Assembly: GCA_016714785.1 (NCBI GenBank)
Contig: JADKCC010000011.1
Location: forward strand, 1 to 17,335
Length of the DNA: 17,335 bases
Source: Saprospiraceae bacterium
GTDB lineage: Bacteria; Bacteroidota; Bacteroidia; Chitinophagales; Saprospiraceae
Direction of reading: 5' to 3'
Shown here: piece after piece, positions 6,973-14,528 of the stretch
How positions within the stretch are numbered: the stretch's first letter is position 1
Layout of the letters: each line of letters opens with the position of its first letter
The notes under the pieces: generated by a model
Seen by the model: the letters and a program-made list of their open reading frames with translations, nothing else
Told to the model about the DNA's origin: nothing
The model's database searches: none
Position numbers and translations under genes: made by a program

Positions 6973-8533
6973 ATGAATTTTATAACCAAGCTCAAACTTA
7001 AAAACTTTAAACGCTTCGACTCATTTGCCGTTGACTTTGATGACAATATAAATATCCTTGTTGGCGACAATGAATCGGGAAAATCGAGTTTAATAGAACA
7101 ATTAGCCTTGTTTTAAGCGGTAGTAGAAGCAAAGTGGAAACAACGGGCTTAGAAATATTTTTTACTCTACAGCAGTAATTGATTTTTTAGCTTCCGACAA
7201 AAAATATGAAAATCTCCCGAATGTGTTTATCGAAGTTTATTTCAACGAACAACACAACATTGAACTTTCAGGAAAAAACAATTCAGATGAAATTGTTTGT
7301 GATGGACTAAAGCTCGAGATTGTTCCAAATGATGAATTTGGTAAAGACATTAAATCAATACTTTCTCAAAGTGAGCCAGTATTCCCTTATGAATTCTATA
7401 GCATTAAATTTTCAACTTTTTCAGGTGAAGCATATTCGGGCTACAAAAAGTATTTAAGACATATCCTTGTTGACAATAGCCAGATAAGCAGCGAGTATGC
7501 GATAAAAGAATATGTAAAAGATATGTATAATTCTTATACAGATCCTTTAGAAAAAAGTATACACCAAAATGAATACAGAAAGCACAAAGAAAATTTTAAA
7601 AATGTTGTTTTAACAGGACTAAATTCTAAAGTCCCAGACTACGATTTTTCAATAAGAAATAACTCGAAAGCAAATTTAGAAACGGATTTAACGCTTACGG
7701 AAGGAAGCATAAGCATTGAAAATAAGGGTAAAGGCATTCAATGCTTTATAAAAACCAAATTTGCTCTAAGCAAAGCAGAAGAAAATTTGGATGTAGTTTT
7801 AATTGAAGAGCCAGAAAACCACCTTAGTCATATAAATATGAAAAAATTGATTAAGGAAATTGAAGGGTCAGAAAAGAAGCAGATTATCATTTCTACTCAT
7901 AGTAATATGATAAGTAGCAGGCTTAATCTAAGAAACTCAATTCTACTTAATAGCAATAGTAATGTTCCCGTTCATTTAAAAGGTGTCGATGAAGAAACGG
8001 CAAAATTTTTCATTAAGGCTCCTGACAACAATATCCTTGAATTTGTTCTTTCCAAAAAAGTGATACTTGTTGAAGGAGATGCCGAATTCTTATTAATGGA
8101 ATCATTTTTCAAAACAATTGCCTCAATGAATTTTGAGCAATCGGACATTCATATAATTTCCGTTGACGGAACAAGTTTCAAACGATATTTAGAAATTGCC
8201 AAGTTATTGAATATAAAAACGGCAATAATTAGAGACAATGACGGGGACTATCAAGCAAACTGTGTAGATAATTATTCAGACTATAATGGTTTTGATTACA
8301 TTAGGGTTTTCTCCGAAAACGACCCTGCAATCTCAACTTTTGAAATTTCTGTTTATACCAATAACGAAGAGATATGCAATGACTTATTCTCACCTAGGAG
8401 AATATCACTGACACCATTACAGTATATGCTCAAAAACAAAGCGGAAGCAGCCTTTCAACTCCTTGACAAAAAGTCAAGCGAATTAGCTGTTCCTAATTAC
8501 ATTAAAGAAGCTATTGAATGGATAAGAGAGTAA
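6973..8533 (+). pseudogene. OLD-family ATPase-TOPRIM nuclease, GajA-like (Gabija), frameshifted near the N-terminus
   Basis: The ATG at 6973 gives MNFITKLKLKNFKRFDSF and the Walker A motif GDNESGKSS (7063-7089). The frame breaks near 7110; SGSRSKVETTGL follows in another frame, a second indel near 7150 restores it, and the rest is open from about 7160. Then come the Walker B block VVLIEEPENHLS (near 7795-7830) and the H-loop STHS. The C-terminal TOPRIM domain shows ILVEGDAEF (acidic residue at 8072-8074) and RDNDGDY (8231-8251). This ATPase-TOPRIM order defines OLD nucleases. A UvrD-like helicase overlaps the 3' end, which is the Gabija (GajA-GajB) arrangement of phage defence. About 520 residues restored, slightly shorter than the studied GajA (about 580). 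The identity is strong; the Gabija label is inference from the pair. Confidence 0.75.
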
Positions 8534-9537
8534 TTTTTGCTGTCGCAGGTTCAGGAAAGACAACTTTTCTAATCAATCAGTTAAATGAAACTGACAGGTT
8601 TTTACTTGTTACATACACTAACAACAACGTTCACAATTTAAGAACAGGCATTATTAAGAAATTCGGTTACTTTCCAAACAACATTAAGTTATACTCCTAT
8701 TACTCCTTTCTTTATGGGATTTGCTATAAGCCCTTTTTACACGACAAACTAAAGACAAAAGGTATAAACTATGACTCAATGCCTTCTCGCTTTGTAAAAA
8801 GTAATTCAAGAGCGTATTACATTGACAAATTTAATAGGCTATATAGCGGAAGAATTTCCAAAATCCTTATTGCGACTAAAGAACAAGGAAACGTTGTGGA
8901 GAGAATATCTAAGTATTTTGACCATTTGTTTATCGATGAAATTCAAGACTTTGGCGGTAACGATTTTAATTTATTAAAGGAAATAAGCAAAGCAGAAGTA
9001 AATCACATTTATGTTGGAGACTTCTATCAACACACTTTTGACACTAGTAGAGATGGAAATACTAATTCAACCCTACACGACAATCTTAAAAGATACGTTG
9101 ATGAATTTCACAAAGTGGGAGTTGTTCCTGATATTGAAACTCTTTCTAAAAGTTTTAGATGTAGCCCGACAGTTTGCAAATTCATAACTAATAATTTATC
9201 TATTTCAATTGAATCGCATAGAACAGATGAAACAGAAGTTAAATATATTGACGACTTAGAAACAGCAAGACAAATATTTAGCGACCATTCAATAGTCAAA
9301 CTTTTTTATAGAGAACATTACAACTACGACTGCTTTTCAAGAAATTGGGGTGACAGCAAAGGAGAAGACAAATACTTTGATGTTTGCGTGGTTTTAAACA
9401 AATCAACTCTTGACAAATACAGCAAAGGTAAACTTCACGAATTGCCACCGACAACAAAAAACAAATTGTATGTTGCAATATCTAGAGCAAAGAATAACTT
9501 ATATCTAATTCCCTTTAATTTAATAGATACGGTCTAA
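8518..9537 (+). CDS. Compact UvrD/Rep-like helicase, GajB-like (Gabija)
   Basis: An intact protein of 339 residues. Motif I is AVAGSGKTT (residues 8-16) and motif Ia-like sequence is LLVTYTNNNV. Motif II is FIDEIQDF with DEIQD at 140-144, and motif III is VGDFYQHTF (166-174). Motif IV is SKSFRCSPTV, motif V is the SKG followed by YFDVCVV, and motif VI is YVAISRAKNNLYL near the C-terminus. All superfamily 1A motifs are present although the protein is much shorter than UvrD (about 720) or studied GajB (about 490), so the 1B/2B insertions are probably reduced. The start ATG lies inside the upstream OLD gene (16-base overlap), implying translational coupling. In Gabija the helicase-like partner senses nucleotides or DNA ends and activates the GajA nuclease. 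Whether this short form can unwind DNA is unknown. Confidence 0.8.
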   Translation: MDKRVIFAVAGSGKTTFLINQLNETDRFLLVTYTNNNVHNLRTGIIKKFGYFPNNIKLYSYYSFLYGICYKPFLHDKLKTKGINYDSMPSRFVKSNSRAYYIDKFNRLYSGRISKILIATKEQGNVVERISKYFDHLFIDEIQDFGGNDFNLLKEISKAEVNHIYVGDFYQHTFDTSRDGNTNSTLHDNLKRYVDEFHKVGVVPDIETLSKSFRCSPTVCKFITNNLSISIESHRTDETEVKYIDDLETARQIFSDHSIVKLFYREHYNYDCFSRNWGDSKGEDKYFDVCVVLNKSTLDKYSKGKLHELPPTTKNKLYVAISRAKNNLYLIPFNLIDTV

Positions 9538-9816
9538 CACAAAGACAAGAAGAACAGCCTAGAAAAAGCGTTTGGCTCAATAGCTGGTGACGTGTTTAAT
9601 AGAATATTCTAGTTCATCTCATCATTTATAGTGTAATGACTTTTTCGTCATAGAAATCCACCATATTACCAAGCCTAAACCGTTGATTATGTCTACGCGC
9701 CTTACCGCTGGTAAAACTATAGATACAGAATTTCAGAATTCCAATTATAATCAAAATAAAAACCGACCAGCAAAGATAATCCTTCCCATGGCTTAGTAAA
9801 GATCAGGCCTTGCAGG

Positions 9817-9933
9817 TTTCGGTATGAATGTCTGTTTCGTAGGAAAATTGACAGCGTCAATTTAGGCATGAACCGTGCTGCACACCAGCACGGCTTATTA
9901 GAAAGCTTTATCTTAAGACATTCATCACCGAAA
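9817..9933. repeat. Branched foldback element
   Basis: Outer arms TTTCGGTATGAATGTCT (9817-9833) and AGACATTCATCACCGAAA (9916-9933) pair over 17 positions with one bulged base. Inside are two perfect 8-bp hairpins: AAATTGAC-AGC-GTCAATTT (9845-9863) and CCGTGCTG-CACAC-CAGCACGG (9873-9893). Together they would form a three-way junction of about 117 nt. It sits about 280 bases after the helicase gene, with no adjacent T-run. It could be a structured RNA, a dispersed palindromic element or a recombination site. I cannot tell which. Confidence 0.55.
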
Positions 9934-10100
9934 ATCTTGACAAAGCCGCCTGCCCGCATTTTTGCTGCTTATCGGTTTTTATTTATGATATGTCATGTTT
10001 TGGGGACACACCACTGGACCAACAAGAAACTACCAATCAACAAACTACATTGACTTCAGCATAATGCCCATTGATCAAAGTGAGCCACAACAGCAACTCC

Positions 10101-10181
10101 AAATTAGCAGATCCCCATCCCACCCAGCAAATTAGCAAATCACCAAATTAGCAAATCAGCAAATACACCAAATTAGCAAAT
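10101..10181. repeat. Simple direct repeats of AAATTAGCA
   Basis: AAATTAGCA occurs at 10101, 10129, 10145 and 10170, mostly followed by AATC or AAT. The copies are unevenly spaced. This appears to be low-complexity intergenic sequence with no evident function. Similar A- and C-rich text lies at 12700-12750. Confidence 0.5.
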
Positions 10182-10266
10182 CCCCATTCTACTAAGCTGC
10201 AGTTGTAAGCCCGCCCGCTTTTCTACCACACAAAACAGATACAAAGTTAGCTACGGGAAATGAAAC

Positions 10267-10298
10267 GTGTATGGTCCACTACGTTCTCCACCATACAC
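10267..10298. promoter_or_regulatory. Inverted repeat upstream of the small paralog pair
   Basis: GTGTATGGT (10267-10275) and ACCATACAC (10290-10298) are perfectly complementary across a 14-base spacer, and TATGGT recurs near 10333. It lies about 85 bases before the ATG at 10383. It could be an operator or a leader hairpin. There is no direct evidence for either. Confidence 0.35.
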
Positions 10299-10382
10299 TT
10301 ATTCATTCCTCGCTGTCAGGTATCCGTTAGTATGGTCTAGTTGGCTGTACACTTAGTTTTTCATTTTTATATTCTTATTATT

Positions 10383-10700
10383 ATGAGTACGTCAGTTGCT
10401 TCAGTTCGTAGTTTTGAGTTCGGTTCGTTATTTACTAGTGCCACAGTTTTTGATGCTAGTTGTGAGCATATTCCGTTTGGGGAGTTTGTTCGTTCATGTA
10501 TTGCTCGTCATTTAGCTTGTGATTGGGGAGATTGTTGTCCAGATGATGCTGCCCTTAATGATGCTGCCTTAGTAGATGGTAGTCGTATTTTTTCAGTATA
10601 TCATATTCCTGCAGGGTTGTACGGTTTAGATAGTAAGATTTGGATTATTACGGAGTCTAGTAGAGAGTACACTACAGTTATCTTTCCATCAGAGTATTAG
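10383..10700 (+). CDS. Small mobile-element-associated protein, paralog 1
   Basis: The protein has 105 residues and is intact, beginning MSTSVASVRSFEFGSLFTSA. The order of motifs is a short beta-type start, then ARHLACDWGDCCPDDAALND, then AALVDGSRIFSVYHIP, KIWIITESSREYTTVIFPSE. The DWGD block followed by N-x-ALV-x-G-x-R-(I/L)-x-S-x-Y and (L/I)WIITE-x-x-R is typical of a small hypothetical family common on plasmids and conjugative elements. No function for it is established to my knowledge. I chose the ATG at 10383, since the in-frame upstream extension is a hydrophobic, T-rich leader. A terminator hairpin follows the stop, and a diverged paralog follows that. Confidence 0.75.
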   Translation: MSTSVASVRSFEFGSLFTSATVFDASCEHIPFGEFVRSCIARHLACDWGDCCPDDAALNDAALVDGSRIFSVYHIPAGLYGLDSKIWIITESSREYTTVIFPSEY

Positions 10701-10714
10701 TCCATCATCAGTAG

Positions 10715-10748
10715 TAGTCCTGGGTTTTGTGCTCGGGACTATTTTTTT
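10715..10748 (+). terminator. Intrinsic terminator between the paralogs
   Basis: TAGTCCTG (10715-10722) pairs with CGGGACTA (10734-10741), with one G-U pair, around an 11-base loop. Seven Ts follow immediately. The second paralog may depend on read-through or have its own promoter. Confidence 0.6.
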
Positions 10749-10788
10749 ATTTCACCTTTTTTTATTTCACCTATTTAATTTTACACGT

Positions 10789-11115
10789 ATGAGATATACA
10801 CATCGACTTCCTGAGCTTACATTTGAGCTTGGTACTATTGTTTTTAGTCCTGGTATCAGAGCAGGTTTATTGTCATCATCAGGATTACAGCCTTATTTAG
10901 ATCATGTCCTAGAGTGTCATGCAGCTACAGATTTTGGGATCGTTTCCAGAGCCATGAGATTTGATAATGTGATCGCAGCTTTGATGGATACAGGTCAGTT
11001 GACTTCGAGATTCTTCATTACTCCTACTATTTGTCCACCAGAGACAGTTGTCATCGTCTCTACCCATTTGGATGAGCGTACTACCACGATCAGGTTTGCA
11101 TCAGAGCAGCTTTAG
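10789..11115 (+). CDS. Small mobile-element-associated protein, diverged paralog 2
   Basis: The protein has 108 residues and is intact, beginning MRYTHRLPELTFELGTIVFS. It shows the same layout as the gene at 10383: an N-terminal beta-type stretch, a helix with a conserved H (HVLECHAATDFGIV in place of ARHLACDWGD), an N-x-x-IAALMDTGQLTSRFFI block, and a C-terminal TVVIVSTHLDERTTTIRFAS strand pair. The DWGD motif is replaced by TDFG. The two genes share a T-rich plus strand and lie 88 bases apart. The pair probably arose by duplication followed by divergence. The function is unknown. The ATG at 10789 is preferred over upstream in-frame starts that would encode a Phe/Leu-rich stretch overlapping the terminator. 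Confidence 0.65.
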   Translation: MRYTHRLPELTFELGTIVFSPGIRAGLLSSSGLQPYLDHVLECHAATDFGIVSRAMRFDNVIAALMDTGQLTSRFFITPTICPPETVVIVSTHLDERTTTIRFASEQL

Positions 11116-11125
11116 GTAGTCCATT

Positions 11126-11163
11126 AGGTAGCCTTGGTCAGTGATCAGGGCTATCTATTTTTT
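11126..11163 (+). terminator. Strong intrinsic terminator after paralog 2
   Basis: A 14-bp stem (11126-11139 with 11143-11156, three G-U pairs) closes a 3-base loop and is followed by ATTTTTT. It ends the two-gene unit. Confidence 0.75.
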
Positions 11164-11175
11164 AATATTTATTAT

Positions 11176-11183
11176 TATCTTTG
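11176..11183 (+). promoter_or_regulatory. -7 box (TATCTTTG) of the next gene
   Basis: It matches TAnnTTTG and lies just after the terminator, 57 bases before the ATG at 11241. The placement fits a separate promoter for the membrane-protein gene. Confidence 0.55.
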
Positions 11184-11240
11184 CAAAATAAGAAGTAGAA
11201 AAGGAATATCATACAGATTGATAAAGTATAAAAGTGCAAT

Positions 11241-12029
11241 ATGAACATGCGTGATACTGTTAAGAAGCCTTCCCCTTGCCATCAAAATTGGGAAGATATG
11301 ATTCCCGCAGAAAAAGGAAGGATTTGTCTAGGTTGCGGCAAAAAAGTAACAGATTTTAGGAATTATAATTGGGTTGAAATAGAAAAAGCTCATAAAAGTA
11401 GTCCGATACCAGTTTGTGGAATATATACCGATGAGCAAATAAGTTCTTGGGATACAAATTCTTCTGGACAAAAGTCATGCAGTTCTAGGTATTTTGCTAT
11501 TTCTGCCGCTTTGCTTGCATTAACTCAATTTCCTCCTAATATAGTTAGCGCGCAAAAAATTGATAATCAAGAACAAACACCAATTAACAAGCCAGCAATA
11601 TCATTAGAAAATGCTAATCAGAAAATAATTTGTGGCACAGTAGTCGTTATTAATGCTGACACTACAATGTTGCCATTAAAAGGGGTTTTAATACAGGTTT
11701 TGCAAGAAAATATGTTATTAGAATCAACAAGTGACTCATTTGGCAGATTTAATATTGACATTACTAATAGTTTTAGTAAACTGCCAGATAATCTTGATTT
11801 AATTATATCTCATCAAGATTACTTAGTACAACCTATTACTCTAAATAAAAACAATCTTAAACCACTCGATATTATTTTGAGTGATGTGACTATTAAAGCT
11901 AAAAAGATACAATTTACAGATACAAACACATCTTTTTATGCTGTTGTCAGTCCAAAGTCAACATCGAGTTCTGAAACTTTAAAAAAAGAACAAAAAAAAT
12001 GGTGGCAATTTTGGAAACGAAACAAATAA
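11241..12029 (+). CDS. Membrane protein with Cys-rich head and carboxypeptidase-regulatory-like domain
   Basis: The protein has 262 residues and is intact. The N-terminal domain has C13, then C29-x-x-C32 within GRICLGCGKKVTDF, and C59 in PIPVCGIYTDEQ. This arrangement is seen in Bacteroidota proteins and suggests metal binding or redox sensing. A hydrophobic segment, RYFAISAALLALTQFPPNIV (about residues 83-102), probably spans the membrane. Then follows an extracytoplasmic beta-domain with IICGTVVVINADTTMLPLKG and TSDSFGRFNIDI, matching carboxypeptidase regulatory-like (CarboxypepD_reg) repeats. The C-terminus is a basic, Trp-rich tail, KKWWQFWKRNK. The role is unknown; the layout suggests an envelope or signalling protein. 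A second ATG two codons downstream is an equally possible start. Confidence 0.65.
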   Translation: MNMRDTVKKPSPCHQNWEDMIPAEKGRICLGCGKKVTDFRNYNWVEIEKAHKSSPIPVCGIYTDEQISSWDTNSSGQKSCSSRYFAISAALLALTQFPPNIVSAQKIDNQEQTPINKPAISLENANQKIICGTVVVINADTTMLPLKGVLIQVLQENMLLESTSDSFGRFNIDITNSFSKLPDNLDLIISHQDYLVQPITLNKNNLKPLDIILSDVTIKAKKIQFTDTNTSFYAVVSPKSTSSSETLKKEQKKWWQFWKRNK

Positions 12030-12048
12030 TCAAATCGGCATTTAATAA

Positions 12049-12076
12049 GGACCCGAACCAGCCTCTGGAGCCTAAC
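12049..12076. repeat. Terminator-like repeat, copy 1
   Basis: Twenty-eight bases starting GGACCCGAACCAGCC match 24 of 28 bases of 12763-12790. Here the U-run on the minus strand is poor, so this copy probably does not terminate well. With copy 2 it brackets the SUKH-like gene. Confidence 0.6.
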
Positions 12077-12099
12077 TTCATTCAAATTGAATAAAAAAA

Positions 12100-12690
12100 G
12101 TGACTACACAACTTCAAAATACAACTTACACAGGCCAAAAGATTGATGATTTTCAATGTTTTAACAGACTTCCTGATTACTTGAAGAATTTCTATACTAA
12201 TCAAAATGGATTTGTAGCACTAAATGGTGGTTTTCATATCCGTGGTTGTGTCATAAACCCTCAATGGCATTCCCTTGGAAATGTTTGGTTAGGAGATTTA
12301 AAGCTATCAGATTTATTTGACAGTTTGTCACCTAACGATATCCCGATTGCTCAAGATTGTTTTGGTGACCAATATTTGATTCGTGAAGAAAAAGTTATTA
12401 AACTTTTAGCCGAAACTGATGATATAGTATTCTTAGAAAAAGATTTTTTCGAATTTTTGGAGCTAGTTAAAGCTAACCCAATAGGATTTTTAAATATTGA
12501 AAATATTGATCAATTTGAGTTGAAACCTGGTCAACTTTTAAGCGTATTTCCGCCGTTTTGCATTAATTCAGAATCTGAAATCTCCATGAAACCGATTGAT
12601 TTCGTGGATAGGATATTGTTTTTGAGTTATATATCAAAGCAGATAAAGAATTTTCCTGATGGAACAAATATTGAAATTGAATTACAATAA
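12100..12690 (+). CDS. SMI1/KNR4 (SUKH)-like protein
   Basis: The protein has 196 residues, is intact, and starts with GTG at 12100. Diagnostic blocks occur in the SUKH order: LPDYLKNFYTNQNGFVALNG, GGFHIRGCVINPQWHSL, DLKLSDLFDSLSP, then DIPIAQDCFGDQYLIREEKV followed by a helix with LLAETDD. The IP-x-A-x-D-x-x-GD-x-(Y/F)-L-(I/L)-R motif and the acidic region after it are characteristic of SMI1/KNR4-type proteins. Many bacterial members act as immunity proteins against polymorphic or contact-dependent toxins, but no toxin gene is visible next to it. It stands between two copies of a terminator-like repeat (12049-12076 and 12763-12790). No promoter box is obvious in the 70 bases after the preceding gene, so it may be co-transcribed with it. 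Confidence 0.7.
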   Translation: MTTQLQNTTYTGQKIDDFQCFNRLPDYLKNFYTNQNGFVALNGGFHIRGCVINPQWHSLGNVWLGDLKLSDLFDSLSPNDIPIAQDCFGDQYLIREEKVIKLLAETDDIVFLEKDFFEFLELVKANPIGFLNIENIDQFELKPGQLLSVFPPFCINSESEISMKPIDFVDRILFLSYISKQIKNFPDGTNIEIELQ

Positions 12691-12756
12691 AAACTTTTGA
12701 TCCACCAATTTTTACAAATCAACAAATCCTCCAATTAAACAAATCCGCATTAAATG

Positions 12757-12790
12757 AAAAAAGGCCCCGAACCAGCGTCCGGAGCCCAAC
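12757..12790 (-). terminator. Intrinsic terminator of the DUF5675 operon (repeat copy 2)
   Basis: On the minus strand GGCTCCG (12786-12780) pairs with CGGGGCC (12769-12763), with one U-G pair. Six Us follow (12762-12757). It lies 27 bases beyond the stop of the last operon gene. The 28 bases 12763-12790 are a diverged copy of 12049-12076. Confidence 0.65.
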
Positions 12791-12816
12791 CCATGCAAAA
12801 CAAATCAAACTAAAAC

Positions 12817-13098
12817 TCAATCTCTATCCTGTTCGTCAGAGCGTCCGCGCTCTGATGCGGTATCTCTAGGCATCCTGCCTGAATCTTTACCGCTCTTTTC
12901 CTTTTTGAAAGGAAACTCTACATTCCCGGGAAATATCTTGTGCAATCCCTTCGACACTCCAAAACTGACCATAGCTCCCACACATGCCAGGATACCAGTC
13001 TTGATGATGTCGCTACCATCTACGATGCCGATGAAAGCGATCAAGGTACCGCCAAGCGTTCCCATCGCCTGATCACTATGGTGAATTGCCATCCCCAT
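12817..13098 (-). CDS. Small holin-like membrane protein 2
   Basis: The protein has about 93 residues. Two hydrophobic segments, GTLGGTLIAFIGIV and IIKTGILACVGAMVSFGVS, are separated by a short polar turn. They are followed by a long charged tail (FPFKKEKSGKDSGRMPRDT and on, ending EQDRD). This two-helix-plus-charged-tail layout resembles holins, but no named family is recognised. I chose the ATG at 13098 because GGAGGG lies just upstream, a rare Shine-Dalgarno-like sequence here. It overlaps the preceding gene by 23 bases; an ATG at 13092 is also possible. It is the last gene of the operon before the terminator at 12757-12786. Confidence 0.6.
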   Translation of the reverse strand: MGMAIHHSDQAMGTLGGTLIAFIGIVDGSDIIKTGILACVGAMVSFGVSKGLHKIFPGNVEFPFKKEKSGKDSGRMPRDTASERGRSDEQDRD

Positions 13099-13339
13099 CA
13101 GACCCTCCTTCCTTTTTTTCGCCGATGGCATCATCACTTATATTGGTGATCTGACTTACAGCTGTGGCCACACCGCCAGCTGTCACCAGGTACCCACCTA
13201 AAGTGACCACCGCAGCTGGAAGCGATACAGGTGCCGTCAACAACACAGTACCCACACCAGCCATGATCAACCCAATATTTCGCAGCACCTTAAAAAACTT
13301 GGGTGTCGGTGCCTTCACCCTATCTATGATTTCACTCAT
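13076..13339 (-). CDS. Small holin-like membrane protein 1
   Basis: The protein has 87 residues and begins MSEIIDRVKAPTPKFFKVLR. Two Gly/Ala/Val-rich hydrophobic segments, IGLIMAGVGTVLLTAPVSL and AAVVTLGGYLVTAGGVATAV, are followed by a short charged C-terminus. The ATG overlaps the stop of the DUF5675 gene by one base (TGATG), a clear sign of translational coupling. In size and topology it resembles a holin. Pairing with the next gene suggests a two-component membrane partner for the DUF5675 protein. The function is inferred only from layout. Confidence 0.62.
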   Translation of the reverse strand: MSEIIDRVKAPTPKFFKVLRNIGLIMAGVGTVLLTAPVSLPAAVVTLGGYLVTAGGVATAVSQITNISDDAIGEKKEGGSDGDGNSP

Positions 13340-13734
13340 CACTTTTTACTTTTAATGTCAATAAAATGTTCCATCTCATCACTAATTCGCAGATTTTCAA
13401 TGATATAGTTCAATGCTAATCTGGAATGTTGTCCTTTCCCGTTCCCCGTCAAAGAAAACACCGGAGCTATACAGCCCCGGAGTTCCTTCCGAGCATCATT
13501 GGCCACATGTATCAGGATGCCAGACCTACCTTTCACACCATTTATCTGCAGGCATTCACCGAATTTCGGATGTTGAATGATGGCCACAGGATAAACTCCT
13601 TCTGGCACACACGATATATTTCGCTCATTATTGGCCCATCTCAATTCAATACTCCGACACACTAGGATACCATTGATCAGAATCTCCCCATCAGTCCAGC
13701 CATCCCTATACAACCTTTGAAGCTCAATTACCAT
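13339..13734 (-). CDS. DUF5675 family protein
   Basis: The protein has 131 residues and is intact. After an N-terminal strand (MVIELQRLYRDGWTDGEILI) come the family blocks SIELRWANNERNISCVPEGV, YPVAIIQHPKFGECLQI and VKGRSGILIHVANDARKELR, then GCIAP. The order (E-L-x-W/P-x-x-N-x-x-x-x-S-C-(I/V)-P-x-G-x-Y-x-V, then GR-x-x-ILIH-x-(G/A)N followed by GC) is the DUF5675 signature. The biochemical function is not established; proximity to holin-like genes and phage-type contexts suggests a cell-wall or lysis-related role. It starts 9 bases after the corrected stop of the upstream gene and is coupled to the next gene by TGATG. Confidence 0.8.
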   Translation of the reverse strand: MVIELQRLYRDGWTDGEILINGILVCRSIELRWANNERNISCVPEGVYPVAIIQHPKFGECLQINGVKGRSGILIHVANDARKELRGCIAPVFSLTGNGKGQHSRLALNYIIENLRISDEMEHFIDIKSKK

Positions 13735-13743
13735 CTCAAATCC

Positions 13744-14495
13744 TTAGATTACATCGATAACTGCCAATGAATTATACCCACCATTCTTGAGAGAATACTG
13801 CGTACCATTCACTTCCTGATAAAACTCAATCTAGGTGCGAACACATGAATACCAGTCGCCAAAGCTGGAGGAGCTACATGCGTCAGATTGATGTCCACAG
13901 ACGTGTTGTTGATCGGGATGTTCACAGAGTTGCTGATCAGCGTCTCGAACTCTCCCAACTGGAAATCCATCTTTGACCATCCTGCCTTAAACGTCACATG
14001 CGTTGATCCTGGAGCCTTCACCAAGTCCATCATTGGTACCACACCAAGGATGTCCAGTGCGCCAGTAGTAGTGTTCAAAGCAAAAGTCTTGAACAAAATA
14101 CCACTCAAAATCGCACGATTGTTGAAGTTAAAACCCTTCAGCACAGCTTTACCTTCAGGAAGGTCAAACCCTTCATGGACATGTCTTTCTCCACGGTCAT
14201 TGGCCGCATCCAGATTTTTCACATCCGTCATCAATCTTGTCAATCTCGATACCACCCGGTTGTCACTGGCAGTCATCATCAGATTTCTCAATGCTGTTCT
14301 CAACAGCTTCCCTGCACTCGCTGACATTCCGAATTCAGCGCCATTCTCCCTCGTCCTCTGAAACGTCGGATCATTCGCGATCCTATCTCCAGAGACACCA
14401 CCTTTGGTCCTTACCAAAAAACCATCAGCACTTTTGTAAAAGGATAGGTCATCAAGCTTTCCCACTACCTTCAACAATCCACCTTGTCTAGCCAT
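13744..14495 (-). CDS. Conserved Bacteroidota protein, first gene of the DUF5675 operon, frameshifted near its 3' end
   Basis: The ATG at 14495 gives MARQGGLLKVVGKLDDLSFY, then KSADGFLVRTKGGVSG, IANDPTFQRTRENGAEFG and LRTALRNLMMTASDNRVVSR. These blocks are typical of a conserved unnamed ~250-residue protein that I recall from many Bacteroidota genomes. As written, the frame ends at 13809, but the next frame continues from about 13835 with IEFYQEVNGTQYSLKNGGYN and SLAVIDVI, stopping at 13744. That is the expected C-terminus, so one base is missing or extra near 13835. The middle (about residues 130-215) is beta-rich and could be structural. The upstream extension to 14552 is rejected because the promoter box at 14529-14536 lies inside it. 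The function is unknown. Confidence 0.7.
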
Positions 14496-14528
14496 AATGC
14501 TACAATTTTTAAAAGTTAAATAATACAA

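Larger units (their letters stand above)
9538..10382. other. Intergenic stretch with structured DNA and simple repeats
   Basis: No gene is supported. The minus-strand frame at 9717-9959 and the plus-strand frame at 9868-10053 cross the foldback at 9817-9933 and show no family motif. The interval also has four spaced copies of AAATTAGCA (10101-10178) and an inverted repeat at 10267-10298 ahead of the next gene. No clear terminator follows the helicase gene; a weak ATGAC/GTCAT dyad at 9636-9651 lacks a following T-run. Confidence 0.5.

Noticed and set aside
9717..10053. Overlapping frames on both strands in the helicase-paralog gap
   Set aside because: They cross the branched foldback at 9817-9933 and lack motifs.
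10242..10249. TAACTTTG on the minus strand as a promoter
   Set aside because: No minus-strand gene lies downstream of it.
13888..14491. Plus-strand frames opposite the first gene of the DUF5675 operon
   Set aside because: They are shadows of the well-supported minus-strand gene, which has a promoter box, family motifs and operon spacing.
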